A stretch of 64,000 bases of DNA from Mixophyes australis (Eukaryota > Chordata > Amphibia > Anura > Limnodynastidae): positions 333,011,875-333,075,874 of the forward strand of contig JAVHZZ010000003.1 in the NCBI GenBank assembly GCA_036250195.1. The letters are read 5' to 3'. The notes beneath the pieces were generated by a model that saw only the letters and a list, made by a program, of their open reading frames with translations, had not been told where the DNA came from and searched no databases. This document shows, piece by piece, positions 33,267-43,540 of the stretch (position 1 is its first letter; the number at the start of each line of letters is the position of its first letter). The translations under genes were made by a program, and so were the position numbers.

Positions 33267-34569
33267 GGAGTATCATAGTAGGCAGTACCAGCGTGGGCAC
33301 GGCCAACCCATTGAAAAGATATGCTTAGCCCATGGAGGGTGTGGGTTGCCCTTTTACAAGCATTAGACTACACTACTATCATTTGCCCCCTACTCAATGA
33401 GCCCCCTCCACGGTTATGTCATTTCAATGGTTGCCTTAGTCTACGTAATAATTCTGATAGAAGAATTAGTATTTTGCACACATCATTTACCTATAGATAA
33501 GAGCCACTTGGAGCTTTCAGTCTGCTGCTCTCCAGCTTGCACTCTAGCCAATTTATACACTGTCGTCACAACCTCAACAAGTATGCATTTATTTCATTAT
33601 AGACATGACATAATTATCACAGCAATCAACTACTACAAGCTTTATACATAATTTACTGAGCTCAGGAATGGAGGGAACCTTTCTTAAAAGAGGACTGGGA
33701 ACAAGGTCAATCTATTAACCTTGAATTTAATGTGTTTTAGCAAGATTTAAATATGGAAAATTTATAAGCTGTTTAGAACACAAATATAGTATTTTGGAGA
33801 AGGGGAATTATTTACATCCAGCAAACAGCTCCTAATAAGAATTGCAATATAATTTGAAATTGCAAGGATCAAGTCCAGTGTCCACTGACAAGGTTGGGAC
33901 CAGGTCAGAGCCTACAATGATATAGAGGCAGGTGTCCCAACAGCATGATTTGTTCATCAGTAAAATATAGAAACATGTACGAAATATGAAATAGGACTAT
34001 CTGTATTTCATGATATGTACAACACTACAAACATTGTTGTTACATTTGATAAAAAGGGATAACCTTTGTGCAGACTTCACCATTTGAATGGTCAAGTCTG
34101 CACAAACCTGGGACTTTCTCGTGAGTGATTTCTGTGTTTTAATTGTATAATCTTTTTTATTAACGTTACCTTTAAATAGCCTTTCTTATTACAGAGTTTC
34201 TGACATACCTAAATGGACTATTTCTCTGGCCTGTTTAGTGTACTGGAAGTAAACAATTCAATTTAAATCCAATGTTAATGTGAAAATGGATGCATAAAGG
34301 ACATCCATGTGTTCTTCAACCATACAGATGCATTAACACAGTTAATTAACACATTAACATTTTCTGCCCTGAAAAGCTCAGATTTTATGTGGATATGTCT
34401 TCTGTTTCTTTTTAGGATCATAATTTGCACTTTTTTCTTTTACACTTTCACGTATAAAATTAATCTGGATGTGGCGTTCCTCTTTCAGGTTCTGTTTAAC
34501 TTGTGACCCACACAATCCAGATTACAGACTAATATATTTTTGGTAGTAACTTATTTGAAAAAAGGGGGC
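33267..34569. other. no gene; one small palindrome
   Basis: AT-rich. Apart from the palindrome at 34065-34106 I see nothing recognisable. Confidence 0.5.
34065..34106. repeat. 42-bp near-perfect palindrome
   Basis: TTTGTGCAGACTTCACCATT, two bases, then its reverse complement with a single mismatch. It could form a hairpin; no terminator or processing context is evident. Confidence 0.85.
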
Positions 34570-34720
34570 CTGATTCATTAAGGGAAGATAAGTAAAAAAA
34601 AAAAGAGTAAGTAGTCTCCTGGACAAAACCATGTTACAATGCAAGGGGTGCAAATTAGTCTTCTATTTTGCACATAAGTTAAATACTGTCTGTTTTTTCA
34701 TGTATGTTATAACCATTATA
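34570..34720 (-). mobile_element. MITE fragment (TCATTAAGG family)
   Basis: GGGCCTGATTCATTAAGG at the left, then GGACAAAACCATGTTACAAT, GGGGTGCAAATTAG and TGTTTTTTCATGTA in the reverse order of 18046-18165. Only one terminus is present. Confidence 0.68.
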
Positions 34721-35019
34721 TCTTATTGATGCAAGGGATAAACATACCAAGGGTTATCATTTCACCCATAACAGATTAGAGAGAAAATAAAAATGTTGTA
34801 AATATGTAATAACAGTGATTTAAATGAATACCTTTAGTAGCTAACAGCAGAATATGGTGTATATTACATCCTTCTGTTGCCTGTCCTGAAATCCTGTATC
34901 TCAGTACTTATTACAGTACTTTCTGTATCTCAGATGTTAAGTTACTGAGCCTGTGTTGTGTACAGATGAAGCTGGAATTTTGCTTACTCCTGATGTCCCA
35001 GATAGTTTTATCAGATACC
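34721..35019. other. no recognisable gene or repeat
   Basis: Nothing recognised. Confidence 0.45.
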
Positions 35020-35027
35020 ATTTACAA

Positions 35028-35321
35028 CATAATTGCCAACTCTCCCGGAATGTCCGGGAGACTCCCGCATTTTGCGAGTCTCTCCCGGACTCCCGGGCGA
35101 GTGTGGCAATCTCCCGAATTCTGCCAACTTCACTAGGAAGTGCCCCACTTCTTAGTGAAGTGGGCAGAATTAGATCCCAAACGCTGCGATTCAAGCTGAA
35201 TTGCGTCATGATGTCACAGAGGGCGGGGCCGAAATGACACGACTTTGGCAGCCCCGCCCCCCTCACGCCCACCTCCACTGGCTGGCTCCCAGAAGAGAGC
35301 TGAAGAAAGTTGGTAAGTATG
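35028..35321. mobile_element. hAT-like MITE (CTCCCGG family), defining copy
   Basis: The left end CATAATTGCCAACTCTCCCG and the right end, reversed, CATACTTACCAACTTTC form inverted termini of about 17 bases. A perfect 8-bp duplication ATTTACAA flanks it (35020-35027, 35322-35329). The interior is GC-rich with nested CTCCCGGA/TCCGGGAG palindromes and TTCACTAGGAAGTG. Diverged copies are at 49408-49659 and 62677-62937. The 8-bp duplication points to hAT although the ends start CATA rather than CAG or TAG. Confidence 0.85.
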
Positions 35322-35698
35322 ATTTACAACATTTTATTCTTGTTTATAGGATTGAGATGGCTCAATATAAAATGAGCATTTTTGGGATAACCGCTGCTCC
35401 ACCTGTAATACACCGTTTATGGACTTAAATCCATCTAACAATAAATTTCCACTGGTCTCAGTTTAAATATTGTTACGTTGTGCATTACAGTGACACTAAA
35501 ATTGGGCACAATATTTTTTAAAAGCTACACAAAACAGAATGGTTTGCGTAGAGCACTGGATCCGCACTGCAAGATGCCTTGGTACTGCAACAATCGCTGC
35601 TCCACCACTCCAGGCTCAGGATGTGGAATTAAACTTTTCAGATTTTCGCCTAAGCCATAAGTGAGGGTTTAGCGTCACTTACGGCTTAATTTAATCAT

Positions 35699-35734
35699 CA
35701 TTTATCTATATAGCGCCAGAAGATTCCGTAGCGC
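35699..35734 (-). mobile_element. 36-bp LINE-tail insertion with target duplication
   Basis: The insert is CATTTATCTATATAGCGCCA followed by GAAGATTCCGTAGCGC, the antisense of an L2 tail, flanked by TTTAATCAT at 35690-35698 and 35735-35743. An extremely 5'-truncated retroposition event. Confidence 0.75.
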
Positions 35735-35743
35735 TTTAATCAT

Positions 35744-37122
35744 GAGAGTGATTAAATGCACCTGCACAAATCAAAGTCCCCAGCACCTCCGAAGAGGTTT
35801 TTGAACCTTGGCTACTTTTATGGTACATAAATGACCTCAAATATGAGTGTGAAAGGTGAATGCAGATGTAACCAACAAAAAACATCATGGCAAGATCTCA
35901 CGGAGTTTCTTATTAATGATGGCTCTAACAGTGTTAAACCATGAGCCCATAATGTAGAAATGTACAACCATATATTCTACTTTCTAACCTGTAGATAGGA
36001 CCATTGCATAATTCCATTTTCTACTGATAGCATTCATCTTTGTAATGAAAGCAGAGTAGGCAAGAAAAAACTAAATAATAATGTCTCAGTCGATATCTTC
36101 AGTTCTTGTGTTGTAAGATCATTTCAGGGACAATGAAATGATTATTCTTTTCGCCGGCTATAAATCTAAACATTTGTTTTCCTGCGAGGGAACATTTTGA
36201 AATGACGTCTAAAACAAATTCCACTCATCACCAACACTGAAACTCTCAGTAATCAAAGTTCCCCGGCTGACACGAGCTCAGACTGATTAGAGTTCAAATT
36301 CTTTTTGTCTGCGGCATGACCAGTGATTGCCTAACTGAACCACAAGGGTATCATATCTGGATTAATTTGCCAGTCCTAACACTACAGGAGGTCTGACATA
36401 TTGTGGATAATCAGCTGTCAAGATTTTGTATTTGAATTATTGTAGTTATAAATATTATCTTGCAGCCAGTAGGTCAGTGAACTAACATGTCCTATCCAAA
36501 GGATGAACATGACTTCTACAAGATTAACTGTTTTAACTATCCGATTTGTTAGGCGAGACAGTAACAGCCAAACTAAGAAAGCTGATACAAAATGTACTTG
36601 TGTATTAAAAATAGAATTTACAAATAATATAAATGTGCTGAAACATATTAATAGAAGAGGCTGTGAAGAACGAGCCGCATGGAATGTTCAGAGATTATCC
36701 ACATACCAGGAGTTGCGGATCCTCATTTCAAATAATTTATCTCTAAACAAATAAATGATGTATATACTGCTATTTAGCAAATAGGGGAAGCCAAAACTCT
36801 GCGCTTCCAAACTCAGCGTTGCTCTTCTGTTATGTCTGAGTAGACTTATACTCAACAAATAAGGAAAACTCAAAGTGCGCTGTGCAACTAGCGCAAAACA
36901 GTTGCACAATGCTCAATCATTTAACTTACACTGTGACAATCATTTCATTTTTTTTTAACAACTACAGATGGCCATTTTTAAATACATTTTTCCCATTTTA
37001 TTAAAATATGCCATTGTTATCAAGTGATATTAGTACATTATAAAAATGTAAATATTATATTAAACAATAACATTATTTTTCCTAGTAAGTAACAATATCC
37101 AGCCACACACAAAGCTTTAGGC
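35744..37122. other. no recognisable gene or repeat
   Basis: AT-rich, short open frames only (the longest, at 36503-36754, has no recognisable motif). Confidence 0.5.
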
Positions 37123-37243
37123 CAGGCATGGCCAACTACAAGCCCCAGCAGACTTGGTCAGTAGACAGCCAGCCAATAGGTGACAAGGCATGCTGGGACT
37201 TGTAGTTTCACAACACCTGGAGAGCCACGGTTGGCCAGGCCTG
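37123..37243. mobile_element. hAT-type foldback MITE, copy 2
   Basis: CAGGCATGGCCAACTACAAG at the left pairs with the right end GGTTGGCCAGGCCTG. The 8-bp flanks CTTTAGGC (37115-37122) and CTATAGGC (37244-37251) agree at 7 of 8. The right arm holds the complement of ACTACAAGTCCCAGCATGCC (37187-37206). The left arm has lost the ACACCTGGAG block present in copy 1 (4477-4623). Confidence 0.86.
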
Positions 37244-37663
37244 CTATAGGCGCATGAAAGATGAGTAAGTAATAGAGTTACATAGTACTGTAGTACTAAA
37301 TAACTTTTTATTTTTATTACTGTAGTAACAGGGATATGGGCATATAGATTAAACAGCAACTGTCAGCTTACATAATGCGGTGCTCTCTCTTCCACTTACC
37401 GGAAGAGTTTTGAGCCAGTCAGCTTGTAGCTGTCGTGCTTCAAGTGGATGCACAGGGGATTCAAAAGATTTGAAAGAAAGTAGTGATATATTTAAGTAAA
37501 TTTCTCTGAAAGAGTACCAGTCACATATATACATTAGAAGCAGCCGTTCTGTGGGCAGAACCTGCAGCCTCGTCCTTTATATGGTCAAATGACTCCTATG
37601 TGACATTAAATATTCTCATAATTGCAGTAGATGGTACAATATTATACTAGTAATAAGAAACTT
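37244..37663. other. no recognisable gene or repeat
   Basis: Nothing recognised. Confidence 0.45.
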
Positions 37664-38210
37664 ATTGCCACCAACATACATTTCGCTTGTCTCAAAATAT
37701 CTCCCATCTCGACACCTCCGTTCTGCACAAAACTGCGTCTCTCATCCACTCTCATTACATCCTCCCATTCCCGGTTACAGGTCTTCTTTCGAGCTGTGGA
37801 ATTCACCTCCCTCGCACAATAAGACTTTCTTCTGGTCTTCAAACCAGTTTCTCTGAAAACTCACATCTTCAGGCAAGCTTATAATATTCCTCAAGCACCT
37901 TCTTAACCTCACTAGATTACCACCTGTTACACACAAGACAAGAATCCTCTGACAAACATTGCTGTGTGACTGGATCATTGGATCAGGTGCTAATACCTTT
38001 TGTTTATTTTTGTTTTTAACCTTTGCAATCTGGCTGGACCTGAAATGCAATATGTAGATATAACCTCATGTATCCAACTCCCATTGTCCCATAGACTGTA
38101 AGCTTCTCACCTCTTTGTCTGTTTTACCCAGCTTGTTTATTACTGTGTTTGTCCCCAAATGTAAACGCTACGGAATTTGATGGCGCTATATAAATAAATG
38201 TTGATGATGG
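37664..38210 (+). mobile_element. L2-type LINE 3' fragment
   Basis: Matches the large L2: CCACCAACATACATTTC, CATCCTCCCATTCCCGGTTA, AAGCTTATAATATTCCTCA, AACTCCCATTGTCCCATAGA, TTTGTCTGTTTTACCCAGC, and the tail GGCGCTATATAAATAAATG with TTGATGATG. Deletions and frameshifts have removed the coding frame. Confidence 0.87.
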
Positions 38211-38537
38211 CAAATTTCAAATCAACTTCAACAATATTAAAATGTAAAACTTAGTTCAGCTTGTGAAGCTAAAATCCAAGTCAGCGTCGATGCTGGTTTG
38301 CTTTGCACCCCCTTCTCCTGCCAGGAGCCAGGCACCCGCTGACCTACCCATGCTGGAAAAAAAATGATTTCCGTGCAGTCGAGCTGACGGGGCTTCTTCT
38401 TGCCAAGCATACCAGGCTTACCTTGTTCCGCCAGCCCTGAAACAAGTCTAAAAAACAGTTTGCCAGGTCCTTCCAAGCTGGTTGGTCTCCATTTGTCTCT
38501 AAGGCCCTAATGCTGTCCACCTCTATGTAGCTAATGA
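38211..38537. other. no recognisable gene or repeat
   Basis: Moderately GC-rich; one short minus-strand frame (38237-38476) without recognisable motifs. Confidence 0.45.
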
Positions 38538-38905
38538 CAGCACGGTGGTCTAGTGGTCAGCTCTTCTGCTACACAGCAATGTGGTCATGAATTCAATTTG
38601 ACCATGGTCTTGTCTGTGTGGAGTTTGTATATTATCGCATGTTTGCGTGGGTTTTCTCCGGGTGCTCCGATTTCCTCCCACACTCCAAAAACATACTAGT
38701 AGGTTAATTGGCTGCTATTCATCATCATCATTTATTTATATAGTGCCAGCAAATTCCATAGCGCTTTACAATTGGCCCTAGTCTTATGTGGTCCATGTGT
38801 GTTAGGAAATTTAAATTGTACGCTGCAATGGGACAGGGACCGATGTGAGTGAGCTCTCTGTACAGCGCTGCGGAATTAGCGGCGCTATATAGATGATGAT
38901 GATGA
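38538..38905 (+). mobile_element. tRNA-headed SINE carrying a small LINE-tail insertion
   Basis: Head CAGCACGGTGGTCTAGTGG, middle TTTTCTCCGGGTGCTCCG, tail GCGGCGCTATATAGATG with (GAT)n. At 38719-38773 an antisense L2 tail is inserted between GGCTGCTAT and GGCCCTAGTC, which are nearly adjacent in other copies. ATGAC flanks the SINE (38534 and about 38903). Confidence 0.87.
38719..38773 (-). mobile_element. L2 tail fragment inserted in the SINE
   Basis: TCATCATCATCATTTATTTA, TATAGTGCCAGCAAATTCC, ATAGCGCTTTACAATT: the complement of an L2 3' tail with its (GAT)n. No duplication is clear. Confidence 0.78.
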
Positions 38906-39630
38906 CTGGCCTTTTTCCTACAGACAGCAGTGATGTCAATAACCATTCCATTCACATGAACCATCTAAGACAGACAAGAGGGAGACTCACCAGATCGGAT
39001 TTTCAAGAGACATGGGACATCTGCCAAATTGGAAAAATGCCAGTAAGTAACATCAGCGTAAAATTTAAGTTTTGTGAGGTCTTCCCCTTTGATATTAAAG
39101 TAATATATTGCACACATTTTACAAGCTAAGGGTGAAAATATTGACAGAACACGTGATTATTATCTATTTGCTTAGTGTGTACAAATATAGACTTATTTCA
39201 TGTAATTTCATTTAGTAGGAGAAAACAGAGGCTGTTAAGTGCGGTGTGTTCTACAATCATCACATTACTGTTATAGTTTATGGCTCTAAACATGAGTACT
39301 TTCTTGGAAAAAATCAAAGCACTCATTATAAAATAAGGCAGAAAGCACTGATGTGCAATCAAATTTAACAACATGGGCTGTGATCTAAATCTACAAATCT
39401 TTGATGAGTAAGTTGGTTGTGGAAACATTTCTTACAGTAGAAAGGTTAACTTAATATTTCCAGTCAGATTAATAACAAGTATGAGGGGGTTATTCTAGTT
39501 GTGAAAAAAGAAAACCAGGAAAGCCATATCTATGGCATGGCACGGCATGCTTTTAATAACAGAGCAGTGCCGGACTAGAACTTTGGGCTGCCATGTGTAA
39601 AGGGTGAATGTAATCCGGAAAACCACATTA
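38906..39630. other. no recognisable gene or repeat
   Basis: Nothing recognised up to the hAT target duplication. Confidence 0.5.
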
Positions 39631-39654
39631 ATTATTTTTAGAGATGGTCACTGA

Positions 39655-39795
39655 CCCCCGTGTTTTGGTTTTGGATTCGGTTTTGGATCTGGATTACCGT
39701 CGTGTTTTGGTTTTGGTTTTGGTTTTGCAAAACCGCCATTGCGTGTTTTGGTTTTGGTTTTGGTTTTGTTTGGTTTTGTTTTGCTATTTTTTGGG
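39655..39795. repeat. TTTTGG-rich subterminal tract
   Basis: About fifteen copies of GTTTTGG or GGTTTTG, in two groups around GGATTACCGTCG and GCAAAACCGCCATTGCG. It sits 16 bases inside the left terminus. hAT transposases commonly bind short subterminal repeats, so this may be a binding array; that role is inferred. Confidence 0.85.
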
Positions 39796-40029
39796 AAAAT
39801 CCATGTTTTTGGGCCTAAATTAACCCAATTTAGTGCTCCAACTGTTTTATAGACAAGTAATCTAATTGTTGAGGTAATAAATCATCCAAAAAAACAGTTT
39901 AATTCTTCGTTGGTAGGCCTATTCTACACACAAAACAGATTGTCTTCCTCTCCATCTATGCATATTGGCAATGCAGCCATCGTCTTTGAATGTATATTAC
40001 ACCCTACACTTATAGTTAAATATGTAAAG

Positions 40030-40365
40030 AAATGGAAAAAGCCAGTTTGGTTTCTGTCTCTCAAGGCACCCCTCCACTTGTATAAAATACTAAAAAATTC
40101 AGCCATTATAGACTGTACAATATTAATTGACATGGAGAAAGACAGTTTGGGGTCACTCTGTCTCTCTAGGCCCCCCTCCACTTGTATAAAATACCCAAAA
40201 ATTCAGCCATTATAGACTGTACAATATTAATTGACATGGAAAAAGCCAGTTTGGTTTCTGTCTCTCTAGGCCCCCCTCCACTTGTATAAAATACCCAAAA
40301 ATTCAGCCATTATAGACTGTACAATATTATGAAAAATGGACAAAGCCAGTTTAGGGTCACTCTGT
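40030..40365. repeat. three-unit tandem repeat of about 100 bp
   Basis: The marker GACTGTACAATATTA recurs at 40111, 40215 and 40315 (spacing 104 and 100). Each unit contains CCCCTCCACTTGTATAAAAT and AAATTCAGCCATTATAGAC. Unrelated in sequence to the array at 43541-45640 although nearly the same length. Confidence 0.9.
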
Positions 40366-40525
40366 CTATGACACCCTACCCTTAAGGATAAATTGCCCTA
40401 ACAGCAGCCTTTCAAGATGGTATGTGATATGGAAATGCCACAAGTCCCTTTCCTCTTTGGGGGTAGATTGCACCCTACACTTACATAGAAAGTTTTAAAA
40501 AGATGTTATCGGCATCATCTTCAGC

Positions 40526-43519
40526 TTAATCCTCACCCTCATCAGTGTGTACGTCATCATCACAGACTATCAATTCATCGCCGCTTGAATCCGCCATTAG
40601 AGAACAGTCAGTGCTTGGATGTCTTGGATGGTGAAGGCCTTCCTCGTGGAAGATGTAGTTCATTTTTATAAACATCATTTTCTCCACATTTTTGGGAAGT
40701 AACCTTCTACGGCGATCACTGACTAAGTTCCCTGCTGTGCTGAACACTCGTTCAGAGTACACACTGGAGGGTGGGCAGCTTAGGTATTGCAAAGCAAGTT
40801 TGTACATGGGTTTCCAAATGGCCTGCTTTTCTTCCCAGTAAGGAAAGGGACTGTCTGACATTTCCATATCAACTACCTCTTGAAAGTAATCCTCCAACAT
40901 CCTTTGCATGTTTATACTCATATTGGATGGAGTTATGGGCAAAGTGACACATTTTTTTGAAAAATCCTTCAAACCAGCCCAGATGTTAAATTGTTCTGGT
41001 CTGCCCCCTGTGTCTTCCCTGCTTCTTTTTTGGAAATTTAATTTTTTACGAGCAACAGCTTGAGAAAGTGAAGGAGGACACGTCGTCAAGCCGAGGCCCA
41101 GTTCAGTGGCCAACTTGCTGAGCAATAGCTCCTTGCAAAAGTTCACATCTCGCTCATTTACAAGTAAAGACTCAATGTAGGTTTTAAACCTTGGATCAAG
41201 CACAGTGGCCAAAACGTACTGATCCGAGTTCAAGATCTTAATAACTCGAGGATCATTGTGAAGCGAATTAAGTACTTGATCGACAAGGCCAACATACTTT
41301 GCTGAATTGCTTGCTTTCAGCTCCTCCTTCATTTTCTCAAGCTGCTTTTCCAATAGTCTAATTAAAGGAATGACTTGGCTCAAACTAGCAGAGTCTGCAC
41401 TGACCTCACATGTCACAACTTCAAATGGTTTCAGCACCTTGCACAGCACTGAAAGGATTCCCCACTGTGCAAGAGTGAAATACATCCCCCCTCCTTTCCC
41501 AATGTCATGACTTGTGCAATATGCTTGGATGGCTTTGCGCTGTTCCTCCATCCTCTGAAGCATGTACAGGGTGGAATTCCACCGAGTTACCACCTCTTGC
41601 TTAAGTTGGTGGCAGGGCAAGTTAAACTGCTCTTGGAGCTGCTGTAATCTCCTACATGCTGTGGCTGAATGCCTGAAATGGCCTGAAATTTTACGGGCCA
41701 CCGAAAGCATCTCCTGCACCTCACGGTTATTTCGTAGGAAGCTCTGCACCACCAAGTTGATGGTGTGAGCAAAACAGGGAATATGTTGGAAATCACCCAG
41801 CTGTAATGCTCGCACTATATTGTTGGCGTTATCTGAAATGACATACCCTGGGGAGAGTCCGAGTGGTATAAGCCATGCATCAATCACATCTCTCAGTTTG
41901 CGTAACAAATTGTCAGCCGTATGCCTGTTAGTGAAGCCGGTGATACAAAGAGTGGCCTGCCTGTGACAAATGTTACGTAGTGGTGTACATGCTGCTGCTG
42001 TTCCTGCTGGTGAAGGTGAATGACCAACCCAGTGGGCTGTCACAGTCATATAGTCTTTGGTTTGGCCACTTCCACTTGTCCACATATCTGTGGTTAAGTG
42101 AACAGTGGGCAGAATGGCATTTTTCAGCGCAATCTCTACATTTTTACACACTTTTTGGTATAGTTGTGGAATAGCTTTACGGGAGAAATGGTGTCGCGAT
42201 GGAATTCTGTAACGCGGACACAAAACCTCAATTAACTGTGAAAAACCAGCTGCGTTTATTGTGGAGATTGGACGCAGATCTAACACTAACATTGCAGCCA
42301 TGGCGTCTGTGATTCGCTTGGCGACTGGGTGACTGCTGTCATATTTGCTTCCCCTCGCAAATGATTGTTTCACAGTTAATTGCTGAAATGTAGGACTGCT
42401 CATTTTATTCACCTGCCTCTGGGATGACGATTCACCCCCAGCAGCAGCAACAGCAGCAGCAGGACTAACGCTTTCTTCAGAGGAATCAATAATAGTGCCG
42501 GAGTCATCCAGCCTTAAGTGGGATGCCGGGCTAACTCCGAGCGCTACTGAGGATATTGATGAGGATGGTGTGGTGGGTGTATTTTGTAGCTGTCGGTATG
42601 TCGGTGAGCGGAGGGTCTTAGCTGATGAGGGAGTGCTTGTATTCTTTTGGGAAGAACTTTCAGCTTTTCCCAACACTTTGCCATGAACTCTCGTTAAATG
42701 GCGTAACATAGACGAGGTTCCAAGATGGTTAAGGTCCCTCCCTCGACTGACTGTGGCTTCACATACACTACAAATGGCTATACAATTGTTGTCTGGATTT
42801 GGGTAGAAATAATTCCACACATAAGAAGTGGATTTTTTTGTTTTATGCCCAGGCATGACAATGGCCTTTTTCTTGTCACGTGCCAGAACTGCTGCCACTG
42901 GTGCAGGACTTACACAAACAACCTCATCCTCATCAACATCCTCATTAGCGCCCTCGTCGCCTACACAAATCTCCCCCTCATCCTCTTCTAATTCCAAAGT
43001 GGCATCCTCAATTTGGGTATCACCGGCTACACTCGGGCTATTAAGGCACACATCAGCAGAATGCTCACGATTAGACATCCCACTGTTGGATGGACTCTCC
43101 ACAGGGATTGTTGTCATTTGTGAATCAGAGCAAATATTCTCCTGTAATGCCTCACTGTTATCTTGCAGCTCAGCTTTGACGCGTAACAGTAGTTGTGCAC
43201 CAATTGTAGGCTGGGTAACTTTTTGGGATCTGCCACTAATAGCCAAAGGTGAAGGCCTCATTCTCTCTTTGCCACTGCGTGTGTAGAATGGCATGCTTGC
43301 AATTTTTTTTTTATCGTCACTTAACTTTTGCTCAGTTACACTTCTTTTTCGCTTCAATACAGTAAATTTTTTTTTGGTTTTTGTTTTTTGCACTAATTTG
43401 AAAACACTCTGTTGTTTGACATCGCCTTGGCCAGATGACGTACTGGGAACACTAACATCAGGACTGGTGACAGAACCTGGTTGCTCATTTAGATCATATG
43501 TGGACTGCTTTGAATCCAT
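40526..43519 (-). CDS. hAT transposase with BED zinc finger, intact
   Basis: This would cut and reinsert the transposon in the nucleus. The 997-residue frame is uninterrupted. Residues 1-225 form an extension with a lysine-rich, nuclear-localisation-like patch (44-60) and an acidic stretch (about 176-200). The BED zinc finger follows at about 228-281 (VWNYF, C250 and C253, H274 and H279). The RNase-H-like core has THLTTD-type LTTDMWTS with D478, YVISDN with D563, CFAH (582-585) and RWNST (646-650). The C-terminal hAT dimerisation region (about 885-960) carries YLSCPPSSVYSERVFS; E923 is the likely third acidic residue. Length is greater than the 600-700 residues usual for hAT proteins, mainly from the N-terminal extension. 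The start is the first ATG, placed 22 bases from the tandem array. A domesticated ZBED-type host gene is less likely because the terminal repeats and duplication are intact. Confidence 0.93.
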   Translation of the reverse strand: MDSKQSTYDLNEQPGSVTSPDVSVPSTSSGQGDVKQQSVFKLVQKTKTKKKFTVLKRKRSVTEQKLSDDKKKIASMPFYTRSGKERMRPSPLAISGRSQKVTQPTIGAQLLLRVKAELQDNSEALQENICSDSQMTTIPVESPSNSGMSNREHSADVCLNSPSVAGDTQIEDATLELEEDEGEICVGDEGANEDVDEDEVVCVSPAPVAAVLARDKKKAIVMPGHKTKKSTSYVWNYFYPNPDNNCIAICSVCEATVSRGRDLNHLGTSSMLRHLTRVHGKVLGKAESSSQKNTSTPSSAKTLRSPTYRQLQNTPTTPSSSISSVALGVSPASHLRLDDSGTIIDSSEESVSPAAAVAAAGGESSSQRQVNKMSSPTFQQLTVKQSFARGSKYDSSHPVAKRITDAMAAMLVLDLRPISTINAAGFSQLIEVLCPRYRIPSRHHFSRKAIPQLYQKVCKNVEIALKNAILPTVHLTTDMWTSGSGQTKDYMTVTAHWVGHSPSPAGTAAACTPLRNICHRQATLCITGFTNRHTADNLLRKLRDVIDAWLIPLGLSPGYVISDNANNIVRALQLGDFQHIPCFAHTINLVVQSFLRNNREVQEMLSVARKISGHFRHSATACRRLQQLQEQFNLPCHQLKQEVVTRWNSTLYMLQRMEEQRKAIQAYCTSHDIGKGGGMYFTLAQWGILSVLCKVLKPFEVVTCEVSADSASLSQVIPLIRLLEKQLEKMKEELKASNSAKYVGLVDQVLNSLHNDPRVIKILNSDQYVLATVLDPRFKTYIESLLVNERDVNFCKELLLSKLATELGLGLTTCPPSLSQAVARKKLNFQKRSREDTGGRPEQFNIWAGLKDFSKKCVTLPITPSNMSINMQRMLEDYFQEVVDMEMSDSPFPYWEEKQAIWKPMYKLALQYLSCPPSSVYSERVFSTAGNLVSDRRRRLLPKNVEKMMFIKMNYIFHEEGLHHPRHPSTDCSLMADSSGDELIVCDDDVHTDEGED

Positions 43520-43540
43520 TCTGAGCGCAAACCACTGGGG

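Noticed and set aside
39655..39795. Interstitial telomeric repeats (TTTTGG)
   Set aside because: Vertebrate telomeres are TTAGGG; the tract lies inside the hAT terminus.
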